From Desulfobacterales bacterium (lineage in GTDB: Bacteria; Desulfobacterota; Desulfobacteria; Desulfobacterales; JAUWMJ01): 7,890 nt of DNA. The notes beneath the pieces were generated by a model. It did no database searches and was not told the origin of the DNA. It saw only the letters and a program-made list of their open reading frames with translations. Both the position numbers and the translations under genes were made by a program. Positions 1 to 6,143 of this stretch are shown piece after piece; within the stretch, counting starts at the first letter, position 1, and each line of letters opens with the position of its first letter. The stretch covers positions 1 through 7,890 of the forward strand of contig JAUWMJ010000123.1 of NCBI GenBank assembly GCA_030613225.1, read 5' to 3'.

Positions 1-444
1 GCAGATTTTATGAGGTCGATGTCGACCATATGACGGAACTACTTTTTTCGATTTATATTATGTTCCTGATAAAGACTTATATCAAATCCGAGGGAAGCTC
101 TGCTTTGCGCATGTATGAAGAAGGAGTGGCGCTTATTTTGCGGTGCCTGTGAACGCTTAAAATAATATATACTATTTTCCAGTGGAAGAGCGCATTGAAC
201 TGTCAAATATCTGGGGAGCCTTCTAAAGCCGAATGGTCGAATTCTGCTGACCACAGGATGTATGAATGGTGGTATTGAGTTTGAAGTGGTTAACCTGATT
301 CATGCTACGACAAAGAGCTGGGGAAGGCTGCCGTATAAAGACGAGATGCAGCAGCAATTGGCCTCCGCAAGCTTTGAACGAAATTTGGCAATAAATCTTA
401 TTCCAGGCGATAAATATTGTGCTTTTGTAGGATACAAATCTTAA
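1..444 (+). pseudogene. Remnant of a class I SAM-dependent methyltransferase (frameshifted, 5' end outside window)
   Basis: The last 60-70 codons (about 215-444, frame 1) read as a continuous methyltransferase C-terminal part. A strand-and-loop segment LLKPNGRILLTTG leads into MNGG at 262, then WGRLPYKDEM, and the end is LIPGDKYCAFVGYKS before TAA 442-444. Upstream, frame 2 carries NNIYYFPVEERIEL (about 161-202), which joins the frame-1 part if one base near 203-206 is missing. Further upstream in frame 2, YYVPDKDLYQIRGKLCFAHV (56-115) stops at TGA 116-118 and the same frame stops again at TAA 158-160. Frame 3 supplies FYEVDVDHMTELLFS before it. Matching segments in consecutive order but three frames indicate a decayed gene. 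The family call rests on the layout of the last strands typical of class I methyltransferases; the SAM-binding GxGxG part lies outside the window. A short functional protein from ATG 262 is unlikely because it would start in mid-fold and has no Shine-Dalgarno sequence. Confidence 0.6.
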
Positions 445-560
445 ATGGGAATAGGGCCCTGAAGTCTCTCCAGCCTGTCCATAATAAAATCGTCCCAGTT
501 CATGAGGGTAATGTGCGCGGCCAGTTGCCTCAGGTTCTGCTTGTATCCTAGTACAAAAGC
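421..560. repeat. Short inverted repeat, arms 421-437 and 541-560
   Basis: Plus 421-437 reads GCTTTTGTAGGATACAA. The reverse complement of 541-560 reads GCTTTTGTACTAGGATACAA. The arms agree at all 17 bases except for a 3-base CTA insertion, and are separated by 103 bp. Both arms lie in coding remnants on opposite strands and both encode A-F-V-(L)-G-Y-K in frame. This may be a local inverted duplication or a long-range hairpin. No terminal repeats or transposase were seen. Confidence 0.55.
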
Positions 561-819
561 CGGAATCCAGTAACTGGTGCCCGGACTTATTGAGAAGTTA
601 CCAAGAAAGCAACTTCTTATATGCAGTTTGCAATCTCATAGTAATCTATGCATTGTATTAATGCAGCAATTAATTTGGTGCTAAGATTTGCATAAGAAAT
701 ATGCACAAAACCATTCGGCCTGATTATCCGCCTTTGCCATCAATGGAAATGGGGACCGGTAAAAAATACACCAGCGTGTTCTTCAGGCTCTCAAAAGACA
801 TACAAATAATGACCGGAAT
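441..819 (-). pseudogene. Decayed minus-strand coding fragments, family unrecognised
   Basis: Two protein-like blocks read on the minus strand in the same order but in different frames. The upstream block (819 down to 724) contains MSFESLKNTLVYFLPVPISI and ends DGKGG at TAA 724-726. The downstream block is open from 635 down to TAA 441-443 and contains the segments SPGTSYWIPAFVLGYKQNLR and LMNWDDFIMDRLERLQGPIP. The composition (Trp/Tyr-rich turn, amphipathic helix, charged C-terminal helix) looks like real protein rather than random frame, but neither block has a credible start with a ribosome binding site. The region between them (636-723) has stops in this frame. The tail meets the methyltransferase remnant tail-to-tail with a 3-base overlap. 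I do not recognise the family. It could also be two unrelated fragments, or chance for the shorter block. Confidence 0.4.
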
Positions 820-958
820 TTAATGATTCATTAACTACTCAAGGTACTCAGAAATACATCCAGTTAGATAATTTCTCTCTACTTTATTTACAGAAGACAC
901 TGCTGTTGCTCAAGCAGCCTACTCATAAAAAAAATAGAATATCCCAAAACTTTACCAC
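602..958. other. Gene-free stretch with a phased TGCA motif
   Basis: Apart from the weak minus-strand fragments, no open frame here has a start and ribosome binding site. The core TGCA recurs at 622, 649, 662, 689 and 702 (spacings 27, 13, 27, 13), which gives a 40-bp phase. The two 40-bp units (621-660 and 661-700) match at only about half of their positions outside the shared ATGCAG and TGCAT. TGCATA-AGAAA-TATGCA at 689-705 is a small perfect inverted repeat, and AGAAGTT/AACTTCT (593-599/611-617) is another. The hydrolase ending at 959 has no clear intrinsic terminator here: the T-run on the minus strand (complement of 927-934) is not preceded by a hairpin in that direction. Confidence 0.35.
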
Positions 959-1921
959 TTACCTTTTATTTGCTTGGCGGCGCATAAGAAATTTATGGAT
1001 TATTGGATTTATAATTTCAGGATTTTCATAGTGAAGGTTGTGCCCGGCACCTTCAATTGCATGTAACTCAACATGAGGCATAACCTTTTTTACCTTTTTG
1101 CTGTTTGTAAAGGGTAGTATCTGATCTTTACTGCCCCATATGAGCAGTACCGGATTTTCTTGTTTGCCGACTCGTTGGTAGGTTTCGCCCAAACTGTTCA
1201 TATACATATATCTCATTGTAGAAAGCAGTGCCCGCTTGAAATCTCTATATTTCATTTGTACCTTAAATTTATCTTCAAACCCGAGCAATTTTCCAGGATG
1301 AACAAATGCTTTTTTAATTCCAGCAAGCACCACCTGATCACCTGCCATCGTCATAATATAGTCACCTATTATCGGAGTTAGTGTCAGTTTTAAAGTCAAA
1401 GGCTTCTTAAAGGGAAAACCTGCAGGAGCAATGAGGCAAATTTTTGATACCATTTCAGGGTGACGGTCTGCAAAGGTGACTGCAATTGCGCCACCCATAG
1501 AAAGTCCTACAAGATGAACCGGCAGCTTAATCTTTAGCTTTTGCAGAAGCTCGATCAATAGCTGATCATACAAATCTTTATTATAGACCACATCGGGCCT
1601 GTCGGAAAACCCCCTTCCGCAATGGTCATATCTGAGCACCCGGAATCCGGCATTCACGAGTTCGTCATAATTGTTATCCCAAATAAAATACGGAGTCGCA
1701 AAACCATTAATTAACACAACAGCCTGACTCTTTTGCCGGCCGGTTATTTCAAAATGGATAACGCCCTTTGATAACTTAATGAATCTGCCGGGGGCTGATT
1801 TCCGGGCCTCATCATCGAGAACTTTTTTCTTTGCTGTGGCATATAAATAGGAACCGAACAGCAGCGTTACAATCAATACTAATATGATTGGAACAGGTTG
1901 TTTAAGAAACAGTGCTTTCAT
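959..1921 (-). CDS. Membrane-anchored alpha/beta hydrolase
   Basis: A 320-residue alpha/beta-hydrolase-fold protein. One hydrophobic N-terminal segment (about residues 9-29, after a Lys-containing start) looks like an uncleaved signal anchor, so the enzyme domain should sit on the periplasmic side. The oxyanion-loop strand VVLINGF (68-74) has NGF where HGF/HGW is usual. The cap-side motif DHCGRGFSDRP (99-109) matches the D-x-R-G-x-G-x-S class. The nucleophile elbow is GLSMG with Ser141, the acid is probably Asp266 in WGSKDQILP, and the base is His294 in GAGH, so the triad is complete. The length fits the esterase/lipase/C-C hydrolase group; the substrate cannot be read. Start ATG 1919-1921 has AGGGGA (1928-1933) six bases upstream. 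The gene stands alone and diverges from the osmoprotectant transporter. The flanking DNA on its 3' side is degraded sequence. Confidence 0.9.
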   Translation of the reverse strand: MKALFLKQPVPIILVLIVTLLFGSYLYATAKKKVLDDEARKSAPGRFIKLSKGVIHFEITGRQKSQAVVLINGFATPYFIWDNNYDELVNAGFRVLRYDHCGRGFSDRPDVVYNKDLYDQLLIELLQKLKIKLPVHLVGLSMGGAIAVTFADRHPEMVSKICLIAPAGFPFKKPLTLKLTLTPIIGDYIMTMAGDQVVLAGIKKAFVHPGKLLGFEDKFKVQMKYRDFKRALLSTMRYMYMNSLGETYQRVGKQENPVLLIWGSKDQILPFTNSKKVKKVMPHVELHAIEGAGHNLHYENPEIINPIIHKFLMRRQANKR

Positions 1922-2000
1922 GTCTTTTCCCCTGTTCTTTGTGATAGCTTCATTCTCTGGAATTAAGATGTTAACCCCTAATACTCGATACCCCCCGAAT

Positions 2001-2012
2001 AGATACCTATCT
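2001..2012. promoter_or_regulatory. Small palindrome upstream of the hydrolase, possible operator
   Basis: AGATA-CC-TATCT is a perfect 5-bp dyad with a 2-bp centre, about 80 bp upstream of the hydrolase start and next to a run of six C (1991-1996). I see no convincing -35/-10 pair around it. It is short enough to be chance. Confidence 0.2.
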
Positions 2013-2054
2013 TGGGTGCATTACCAGTTTGTTAATAACTTTCCAAGACTTTTT

Positions 2055-2130
2055 GGTTTCAGGTTTCAGTGTTCAGGTGTCAGCTAATTCGTTTCTTACT
2101 GCTGACACCTGAAACCTGACACCCGAAACC
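2055..2130. repeat. Imperfect palindrome with 30-bp arms built from 7-bp units
   Basis: The left arm 2055-2084 and right arm 2101-2130 are complementary at 26 of 30 positions, with a 16-base loop. Each arm is four heptamers plus GC. The left arm reads GGTTTCA, GGTTTCA, GTGTTCA, GGTGTCA; the right arm reads TGACACC, TGAAACC, TGACACC, CGAAACC. A transcript from either strand would fold into a long hairpin. It lies between divergent genes and has no T-run directly after the right arm, so it is not a standard terminator. It resembles a dispersed intergenic element rather than a gene-specific operator. It could also shelter or insulate the divergent promoters. Confidence 0.8.
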
Positions 2131-2182
2131 CGATTGCGAGGTTTTCGCTTAAAAATAAATAATTTAATGGGTGAGAACCATT

Positions 2183-2211
2183 TTAACAAATCGGTAGTGC
2201 TCCTGTATTTT
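2183..2211 (+). promoter_or_regulatory. Weak candidate promoter for the transporter operon
   Basis: TTAACA (2183-2188), a 17-bp spacer and TATTTT (2206-2211) resemble sigma-70 elements (5/6 and 4/6 matches). The predicted start would leave a leader of only about 12 bases ahead of ATG 2230, which is short, so a promoter further upstream near 2134-2163 is equally possible. Confidence 0.25.
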
Positions 2212-2216
2212 TATTT

Positions 2217-2223
2217 AGAGGAG
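2217..2223 (+). promoter_or_regulatory. Ribosome binding site fixing the ATPase start
   Basis: AGAGGAG lies six bases before ATG 2230. The alternative in-frame ATG at 2239 (Met4) would have a 15-base spacing, so 2230 is preferred. Confidence 0.7.
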
Positions 2224-2229
2224 TGAATC

Positions 2230-3339
2230 ATGGGCATTATGCTAAGTTTTCAGGAAGTGACGAAGATCTACCCGGGCGCCGAACATATTAAAGCTGTGGA
2301 TAGTCTCTCATTTAACCTGGAAGAGGGAGAAATCTGTACCTTAGTCGGGCCATCCGGCTGTGGCAAGACCACAGCAATGAAAATGGTAAACAGACTGATT
2401 CCTATAACCAGCGGTAAAATCCTGATTGATGATCAGAATATCAACCGAATGGATACCATCGAATTGCGGCGCAGTATAGGTTATGTGATCCAAAATATCG
2501 GTCTATTTCCCAATATGACTATTGGGGAAAATATCGCCACAATACCGAAATTAAAGGGCTGGGATCACGACCGGATTACTGAAAAAACAGAAAGCCTGCT
2601 TGAGCTGATTAACCTTCCTCCTGGAGAATTTATAGATCGGTATCCAAAAGAGCTTTCAGGTGGCCAGCAGCAGCGCATCGGAGTTGCGCGAGCTATGGCC
2701 GCTGATCCGCCGATAATGTTAATGGACGAGCCGTTTGGGGCCATTGATCCAATCAACAGGGAACATCTCCAGGATGAATTTCTAAAGATTCAGGAGAAAG
2801 TAAAAAAGACTATTGTCTTTGTCACCCACGATATTGATGAGGCCATTAAGATGGGCGACAAGATATGTCTTTTAAAAGATGGAAAGCTTGTTCAGTTTGC
2901 CTCTCCTGAAGAATTGCTTACCCAACCTGTAAATGAGTTTGTCAAAGATTTTGTGGGAGGTGACCGCACTTTAAAACGGCTCAATCTTCTTAAAGTTAAG
3001 GCCGCCATGAGACCGGCTCCTCCTGTAGTCATGAAGGATGAATCACCGGAAAAGGCAAAATCAATGCTTGGGGAACTCAAGGCGGATCATCTTATTGTGG
3101 TAGATAATGAAAACCGTTTGATAGGTTATGTAGACATAGAAGCCCTAAGTAAAAAGGCGGACGAGGTGGAAGACGTAACACGATCTACAGATGCCTTTTT
3201 GCCGGCCTCTTCCAGCCTGAAGGATGGTCTTTCCGAGATATTCACCCATGAGCTGGGATATATTATAGTGGTGGATGAAGATAAAAAGGTTCTCGGTATT
3301 TTGACGGAAGATGGCATAAAAGAAATTTTGAGGAAATAG
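2230..3339 (+). CDS. Osmoprotectant (glycine betaine/choline/proline-type) ABC transporter ATP-binding protein with tandem CBS domains
   Basis: A 369-residue cytoplasmic ATPase that powers import of a quaternary-amine osmoprotectant. All nucleotide-binding elements are present: Walker A GPSGCGKT (40-47), Q-loop Gln88, signature LSGGQ (142-146), Walker B IMLMDEP (162-168) with catalytic Glu167, and switch His200. The segment VIQNIGLFPNMTIGENI (86-102) is characteristic of the OpuA/OpuC/ProV branch. After about residue 245 comes a pair of CBS modules (roughly 256-310 and 318-367) containing DHLIVVD and GYIIVVDED strands. In OpuA-type importers such modules sense ionic strength or bind a nucleotide regulator; that role here is inferred. 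It is the first gene of a three-gene operon. The permease starts 3 bp after its stop and its SD-like GAGGAA lies inside this gene's last codons. Homologues are named OpuCA/OsmV/ProV, and one-to-one assignment is not possible from sequence reading. Confidence 0.93.
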   Translation: MGIMLSFQEVTKIYPGAEHIKAVDSLSFNLEEGEICTLVGPSGCGKTTAMKMVNRLIPITSGKILIDDQNINRMDTIELRRSIGYVIQNIGLFPNMTIGENIATIPKLKGWDHDRITEKTESLLELINLPPGEFIDRYPKELSGGQQQRIGVARAMAADPPIMLMDEPFGAIDPINREHLQDEFLKIQEKVKKTIVFVTHDIDEAIKMGDKICLLKDGKLVQFASPEELLTQPVNEFVKDFVGGDRTLKRLNLLKVKAAMRPAPPVVMKDESPEKAKSMLGELKADHLIVVDNENRLIGYVDIEALSKKADEVEDVTRSTDAFLPASSSLKDGLSEIFTHELGYIIVVDEDKKVLGILTEDGIKEILRK

Positions 3340-3342
3340 ATT

Positions 3343-4107
3343 ATGCAAATCAGGTTGTTTTATCCATTTATTAAAAAATTTGGAGTTATGGCGGCAACTG
3401 CCATAATTGTTCTCTTGCTTTACCAATATTACGGTGCGTTAGAATATACGACGAAAAATCTATCTGAGTTTTTCCGGCTGACTCTTGAGCACTTTTTCCT
3501 GGTTATTGTAAGTATGGCAACTGCTGCAAGTATTGGTGTGAGCCTTGGAATAATTATGACAAGAAAGGGCTTTGAACGATTTGGCTCTGCCATTATGGCA
3601 ATAGTAAATGTCTGGCAAAGTGTTCCTTCTTTAGGAGTCATTGCCCTGGCATATGCTTTTTTGCCTTTAGTGGGACTTTCCGGGATCGGTGTTGTTCCTG
3701 CCCTGATTGCCCTTTTCTTTCACGCAGTCGCTCCTATTGTTCGAAATACGGTTGCAGGCATCCAGTCCGTAAGCAAGGATGTTATTGAAGCGGCAACCGG
3801 CATGGGAATGACCTCGAATCAAATCCTGTTCAGGATAGAAATTCCCAACGCATTGCCGGTTATCATGGGGGGAATCAGGACAGCGACAGCCATTATTGTA
3901 GGCTCTGCCCCTCTGGCCTGTCTTATTGGGGGAGGAGGTCTCGGCTTTTGGATCTTTACGGGTATTGCCCTGATGGAAATGGGGATTATGATGGCAGGTG
4001 CAGTTCCGGTGGCCCTGATCGCCATGTTATTTGATGCTTTGCTTGCCAGGCTGGAGAGAATAGTTGTCAGTGAAGGAATTCAGGCAGGGGAGTATCAAGA
4101 AGCGTAA
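3343..4107 (+). CDS. Osmoprotectant ABC transporter permease (OpuCB/OsmW-like)
   Basis: A 254-residue inner-membrane subunit of the binding-protein-dependent transport permease family. Hydrophobic segments lie at about 13-28, 51-71, 84-109, 113-138, 178-200 and 213-235. The coupling loop EAATGMGMTSNQILFRIEIP (149-168) is the EAA motif that docks onto the ATPase. The segment VWQSVPSLGVIALAYAFLPL (90-109) is typical of OpuCB/OsmW/YehW permeases. The length fits a free permease without a fused binding domain. It starts 3 bp after the ATPase stop, so translation is probably coupled. Only one permease gene is present, unlike the four-gene Bacillus opuB/opuC operons with two permeases; a homodimer is the simple reading. 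The 72 bp to the next gene contain no terminator. Confidence 0.92.
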   Translation: MQIRLFYPFIKKFGVMAATAIIVLLLYQYYGALEYTTKNLSEFFRLTLEHFFLVIVSMATAASIGVSLGIIMTRKGFERFGSAIMAIVNVWQSVPSLGVIALAYAFLPLVGLSGIGVVPALIALFFHAVAPIVRNTVAGIQSVSKDVIEAATGMGMTSNQILFRIEIPNALPVIMGGIRTATAIIVGSAPLACLIGGGGLGFWIFTGIALMEMGIMMAGAVPVALIAMLFDALLARLERIVVSEGIQAGEYQEA

Positions 4108-4165
4108 TCCGGCTATTTTATTAGTTATCCGTTGTACGATATTTGCTATTAATAACCATTAAAAA

Positions 4166-4174
4166 AAGGAGGAG
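4166..4174 (+). promoter_or_regulatory. Strong ribosome binding site of the binding-protein gene
   Basis: AAGGAGGAG ends five bases before ATG 4180. It is close to a full anti-16S match and stronger than those of the ATPase and permease. This fits the need to make the binding protein in excess over the membrane subunits. Confidence 0.75.
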
Positions 4175-4179
4175 ATCTT

Positions 4180-5100
4180 ATGAAAAAGTATTTTGTTTTG
4201 CTGGTGGCATTATGTTTTTTGACTTTACCCTTAACTGTTTTAGCCGGCGGCCCGGTTAATGTTGCATCTAAAGGTTTTACCGAGCAGGTTATTCTGGGAA
4301 AAATTATGGTTAATCTTTTAAAAGACAGGGGCATTCCGGTTAAAGACAGAACATCTCTTGGTGGAACCAACGTCAACCGAGAAGCACTGATGCAAGGCCA
4401 GATCGATCTATACATGGAATATACAGGAACCGCGTGGTTGACGTTTTTCAAGAAAAAGGAAACAGTACGTGATCCAATGGGGCTTTATGAAAAGGTCAAA
4501 GCGATTGATGCCAAAAACGGTCTGGTATGGCTGGCGCCTGCAAAATTTAATAACACCTATGCAATCGTAATGTCTGCAAAAAAAGCTGATGAATTAGGGA
4601 TTAATACCCTTTCTGATTGGGCTGCCTGGACAAAGAAAAACCCCGGCAAGATGACGGTGGCGGTAAACACCGAATTCTACTCAAGAGCTGATGGTTTCAA
4701 AGGAATGATGGGATATTACGGGCTCAAATTCGGTAAAGATATCCCTGACGCCGATGTTAAAAAGATGGAAACACCTCTTTGCAAAAAGGCTGTGCGAGAT
4801 GGACAGGCTATGTGCGGTATGGCCTTTGCGACAGACGGAGAGATCAAGGAATATAACCAGATAGTCTTAGAGGATGATAAAAGCTATTTTCCGATTTACA
4901 ATCCTGCTCCTGTGATTAGGAAGGCGGTATTAAAACAATATCCGGAGATTAAATTTATCTTGGGCGAGATTGGAGCATCTCTTGATACTGCAACCATGAC
5001 AAGGCTTAATTACAGAGTAAATGTCAACGGAGAAAAACCTGAATGGGTTGCAAAGAGCTGGCTGCAAGGTGTGGGTCTTATCATTAAGAAGAAAAAATAA
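4180..5100 (+). CDS. Osmoprotectant ABC transporter substrate-binding protein (OpuCC/OsmX-like)
   Basis: A 306-residue periplasmic solute receptor. A Sec signal peptide (MKKY plus hydrophobic core, probable cleavage after LTVLA at residue 22) has no lipobox, so the mature protein should be soluble in the periplasm of a Gram-negative cell. Family segments are clear: VASKGFTEQVILGKI (28-42), IDLYMEYTGT (75-84), EFYSRADGF (165-173), FATDGEI (216-222) and the C-terminal VNGEKPEWVAKSWLQ. The Tyr/Trp-rich YMEYTGTAW and FYSRADG regions are where related proteins cradle the quaternary amine, but the exact ligand (betaine, choline, carnitine or other) cannot be read. It is the last gene of the operon, has the strongest ribosome binding site, and is followed within 30 bp by an intrinsic terminator. 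The C-terminus is a run of Lys (KKKK). Confidence 0.93.
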   Translation: MKKYFVLLVALCFLTLPLTVLAGGPVNVASKGFTEQVILGKIMVNLLKDRGIPVKDRTSLGGTNVNREALMQGQIDLYMEYTGTAWLTFFKKKETVRDPMGLYEKVKAIDAKNGLVWLAPAKFNNTYAIVMSAKKADELGINTLSDWAAWTKKNPGKMTVAVNTEFYSRADGFKGMMGYYGLKFGKDIPDADVKKMETPLCKKAVRDGQAMCGMAFATDGEIKEYNQIVLEDDKSYFPIYNPAPVIRKAVLKQYPEIKFILGEIGASLDTATMTRLNYRVNVNGEKPEWVAKSWLQGVGLIIKKKK

Positions 5101-5128
5101 AAAATTAATATTATCTGTAGTAAAGAGC

Positions 5129-5171
5129 ACGGCGGGAAATTGCTAACGATGCATTCCCGCCGTACTTTTTT
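5129..5171 (+). terminator. Rho-independent terminator of the transporter operon
   Basis: A 10-bp perfect stem, ACGGCGGGAA (5129-5138) with TTCCCGCCGT (5154-5163), can extend by TGC/GCA (5141-5143/5151-5153) around a seven-base loop. T6 (5166-5171) follows two bases after the stem. The T-run touches the stop codon of the convergent ParB-like gene. On the opposite strand the hairpin is present but the bases after it are not a good T-run, so it mainly serves the plus strand. Confidence 0.9.
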
Positions 5172-6142
5172 CAATATTTTACAAGACCGAAAAAACGCCT
5201 GAATGCACCAATTATTTTTCGGAAAATACTGTCGTATTTTTTCGCATATGCTTCCACCGCATCTGCCGGGTTTTCATCATCAGGATTGTCATCATCCTGA
5301 TTGTTATAAACAGGCGCATACTTTATCAACTTTTGTCTCAGCTTACGTCCGTATTTAACAACCCAAACATAAAAATCCGTCTCCGTTCTGTGGGGAAACT
5401 GCTTCATAATGCGATTGCTGCGGATAACCTCCGCCAGCGGGGAATAAATTCTATCAAACCATGAAGCAGCGGCATCGTGAAATGTTACATCCTCTTTTTC
5501 CTTTTTTTCAAGATAGTATTTGTGGTTCTCTATGTGCTCCATCAATATGGAATAACCTCCGAGCCTTGTCATCTGCAGATTATGGTCGGGGCGGCTTTTA
5601 CTGAGACCTGTCTCCTTCAGAAAGCGGTGGTAATTTTCCTGAATAGCCAGCTTTTCAAGATCAGACTCCTTATCCAGGGGAACATCGCACTGATATTCGT
5701 ACACCCTGGCTTCGATATATTTGTTGCCTTTGACCCGCGCTACCGAAATTCTGTGATGCCCGTCTTTAACAAAATACGCATTGCTTACCTTATAAAGGTC
5801 GACAGGTGGGAGATACTGCCTGGATTCCCTGACCTGATCTATCTTTTTCCAGCGGTCACGCAGATCTTCCTGAAGAGGCAAAAAACTTCGCGTAAACGCG
5901 CGGTATCGGCCTTCGCTTCCGACAATGCTCTCTATGGGAACATTTTGTATGCCAAGATCTTCGGCAAACCATATCTCAAGTTTGTCTTTAACTTCCTCAA
6001 AGGGAAGAAGTCTGCGGGAACTCCGTTTAAGAAAACCCTTCAAATCCTCCATAAAGGCTTTTTGTATCGCACGCGTAAAATTATCATCAAATTGTTGTTT
6101 CCGGTTGGCCCGCCTGGTAGTTTCGTCATCGAATAGCGTCAT
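5171..6142 (-). CDS. ParB/sulfiredoxin-fold-like protein with uncharacterised C-terminal half
   Basis: A 323-residue, probably cytoplasmic protein. The N-terminal 60 residues are highly charged and helical. The middle part has a ParB-like layout: VPIESIVGSEGRYRAF (68-83), then LPPVDLYKVSNAYFVKDGHHRISVARVKG (111-139). The DGHHR motif (127-131) takes the place of the phosphate-contacting motif of ParB/sulfiredoxin-type domains. The C-terminal half has a conserved-looking HRTETDFYVWV (251-261), resembling proteins annotated as ParB-like or DUF4032-type. It then has an acidic stretch (282-290) and a basic, aromatic amphipathic tail (about 305-323: FRKIIGAFRRFFGLVKY). Start ATG 6140-6142 lies one base after the TAA of the phosphoesterase gene, so translation is coupled; its own SD is weak (GGGA about 8-11 bases upstream). 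The function is unknown. A regulator or nucleotide-dependent enzyme is possible, and a role in chromosome partition is unlikely without a ParA or HTH domain. Confidence 0.75.
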   Translation of the reverse strand: MTLFDDETTRRANRKQQFDDNFTRAIQKAFMEDLKGFLKRSSRRLLPFEEVKDKLEIWFAEDLGIQNVPIESIVGSEGRYRAFTRSFLPLQEDLRDRWKKIDQVRESRQYLPPVDLYKVSNAYFVKDGHHRISVARVKGNKYIEARVYEYQCDVPLDKESDLEKLAIQENYHRFLKETGLSKSRPDHNLQMTRLGGYSILMEHIENHKYYLEKKEKEDVTFHDAAASWFDRIYSPLAEVIRSNRIMKQFPHRTETDFYVWVVKYGRKLRQKLIKYAPVYNNQDDDNPDDENPADAVEAYAKKYDSIFRKIIGAFRRFFGLVKY

Positions 6143-6143
6143 T

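Noticed and set aside
39..254. 71-residue minus-strand open frame
   Set aside because: It lies antisense to the methyltransferase remnant, has no ribosome binding site and no recognisable protein character.
621..700. CRISPR array or true tandem repeat
   Set aside because: The two 40-bp units agree at only about half of their positions, there are no constant repeats with unique spacers, and no cas-like gene is nearby.
896..935. Terminator for the hydrolase at the GCTGTT/AAGCAGC hairpin near 903-919
   Set aside because: On the minus strand the T-run comes before the hairpin, and on the plus strand an A-run follows it, so neither orientation makes an intrinsic terminator.
1884..2087. 67-residue plus-strand open frame
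   Set aside because: It starts inside the hydrolase on the opposite strand and runs into the heptamer palindrome; no SD.
4180..4251. Lipoprotein signal at Cys12 of the binding protein
   Set aside because: The residue before Cys is Leu and the Cys lies in the middle of the hydrophobic core, so it does not fit a lipobox. A normal signal-peptidase site after Ala22 is better.
5477..6136. 219-residue plus-strand open frame
   Set aside because: It is antisense to the ParB-like gene, which has clear motifs and operon coupling. The Phe/Ile/Leu-rich composition is that of a shadow frame.
5171..6142. Chromosome partition protein ParB
   Set aside because: Only the nucleotide-binding-type motif resembles ParB. 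There is no HTH domain, no ParA neighbour and no parS-like palindrome in the window.
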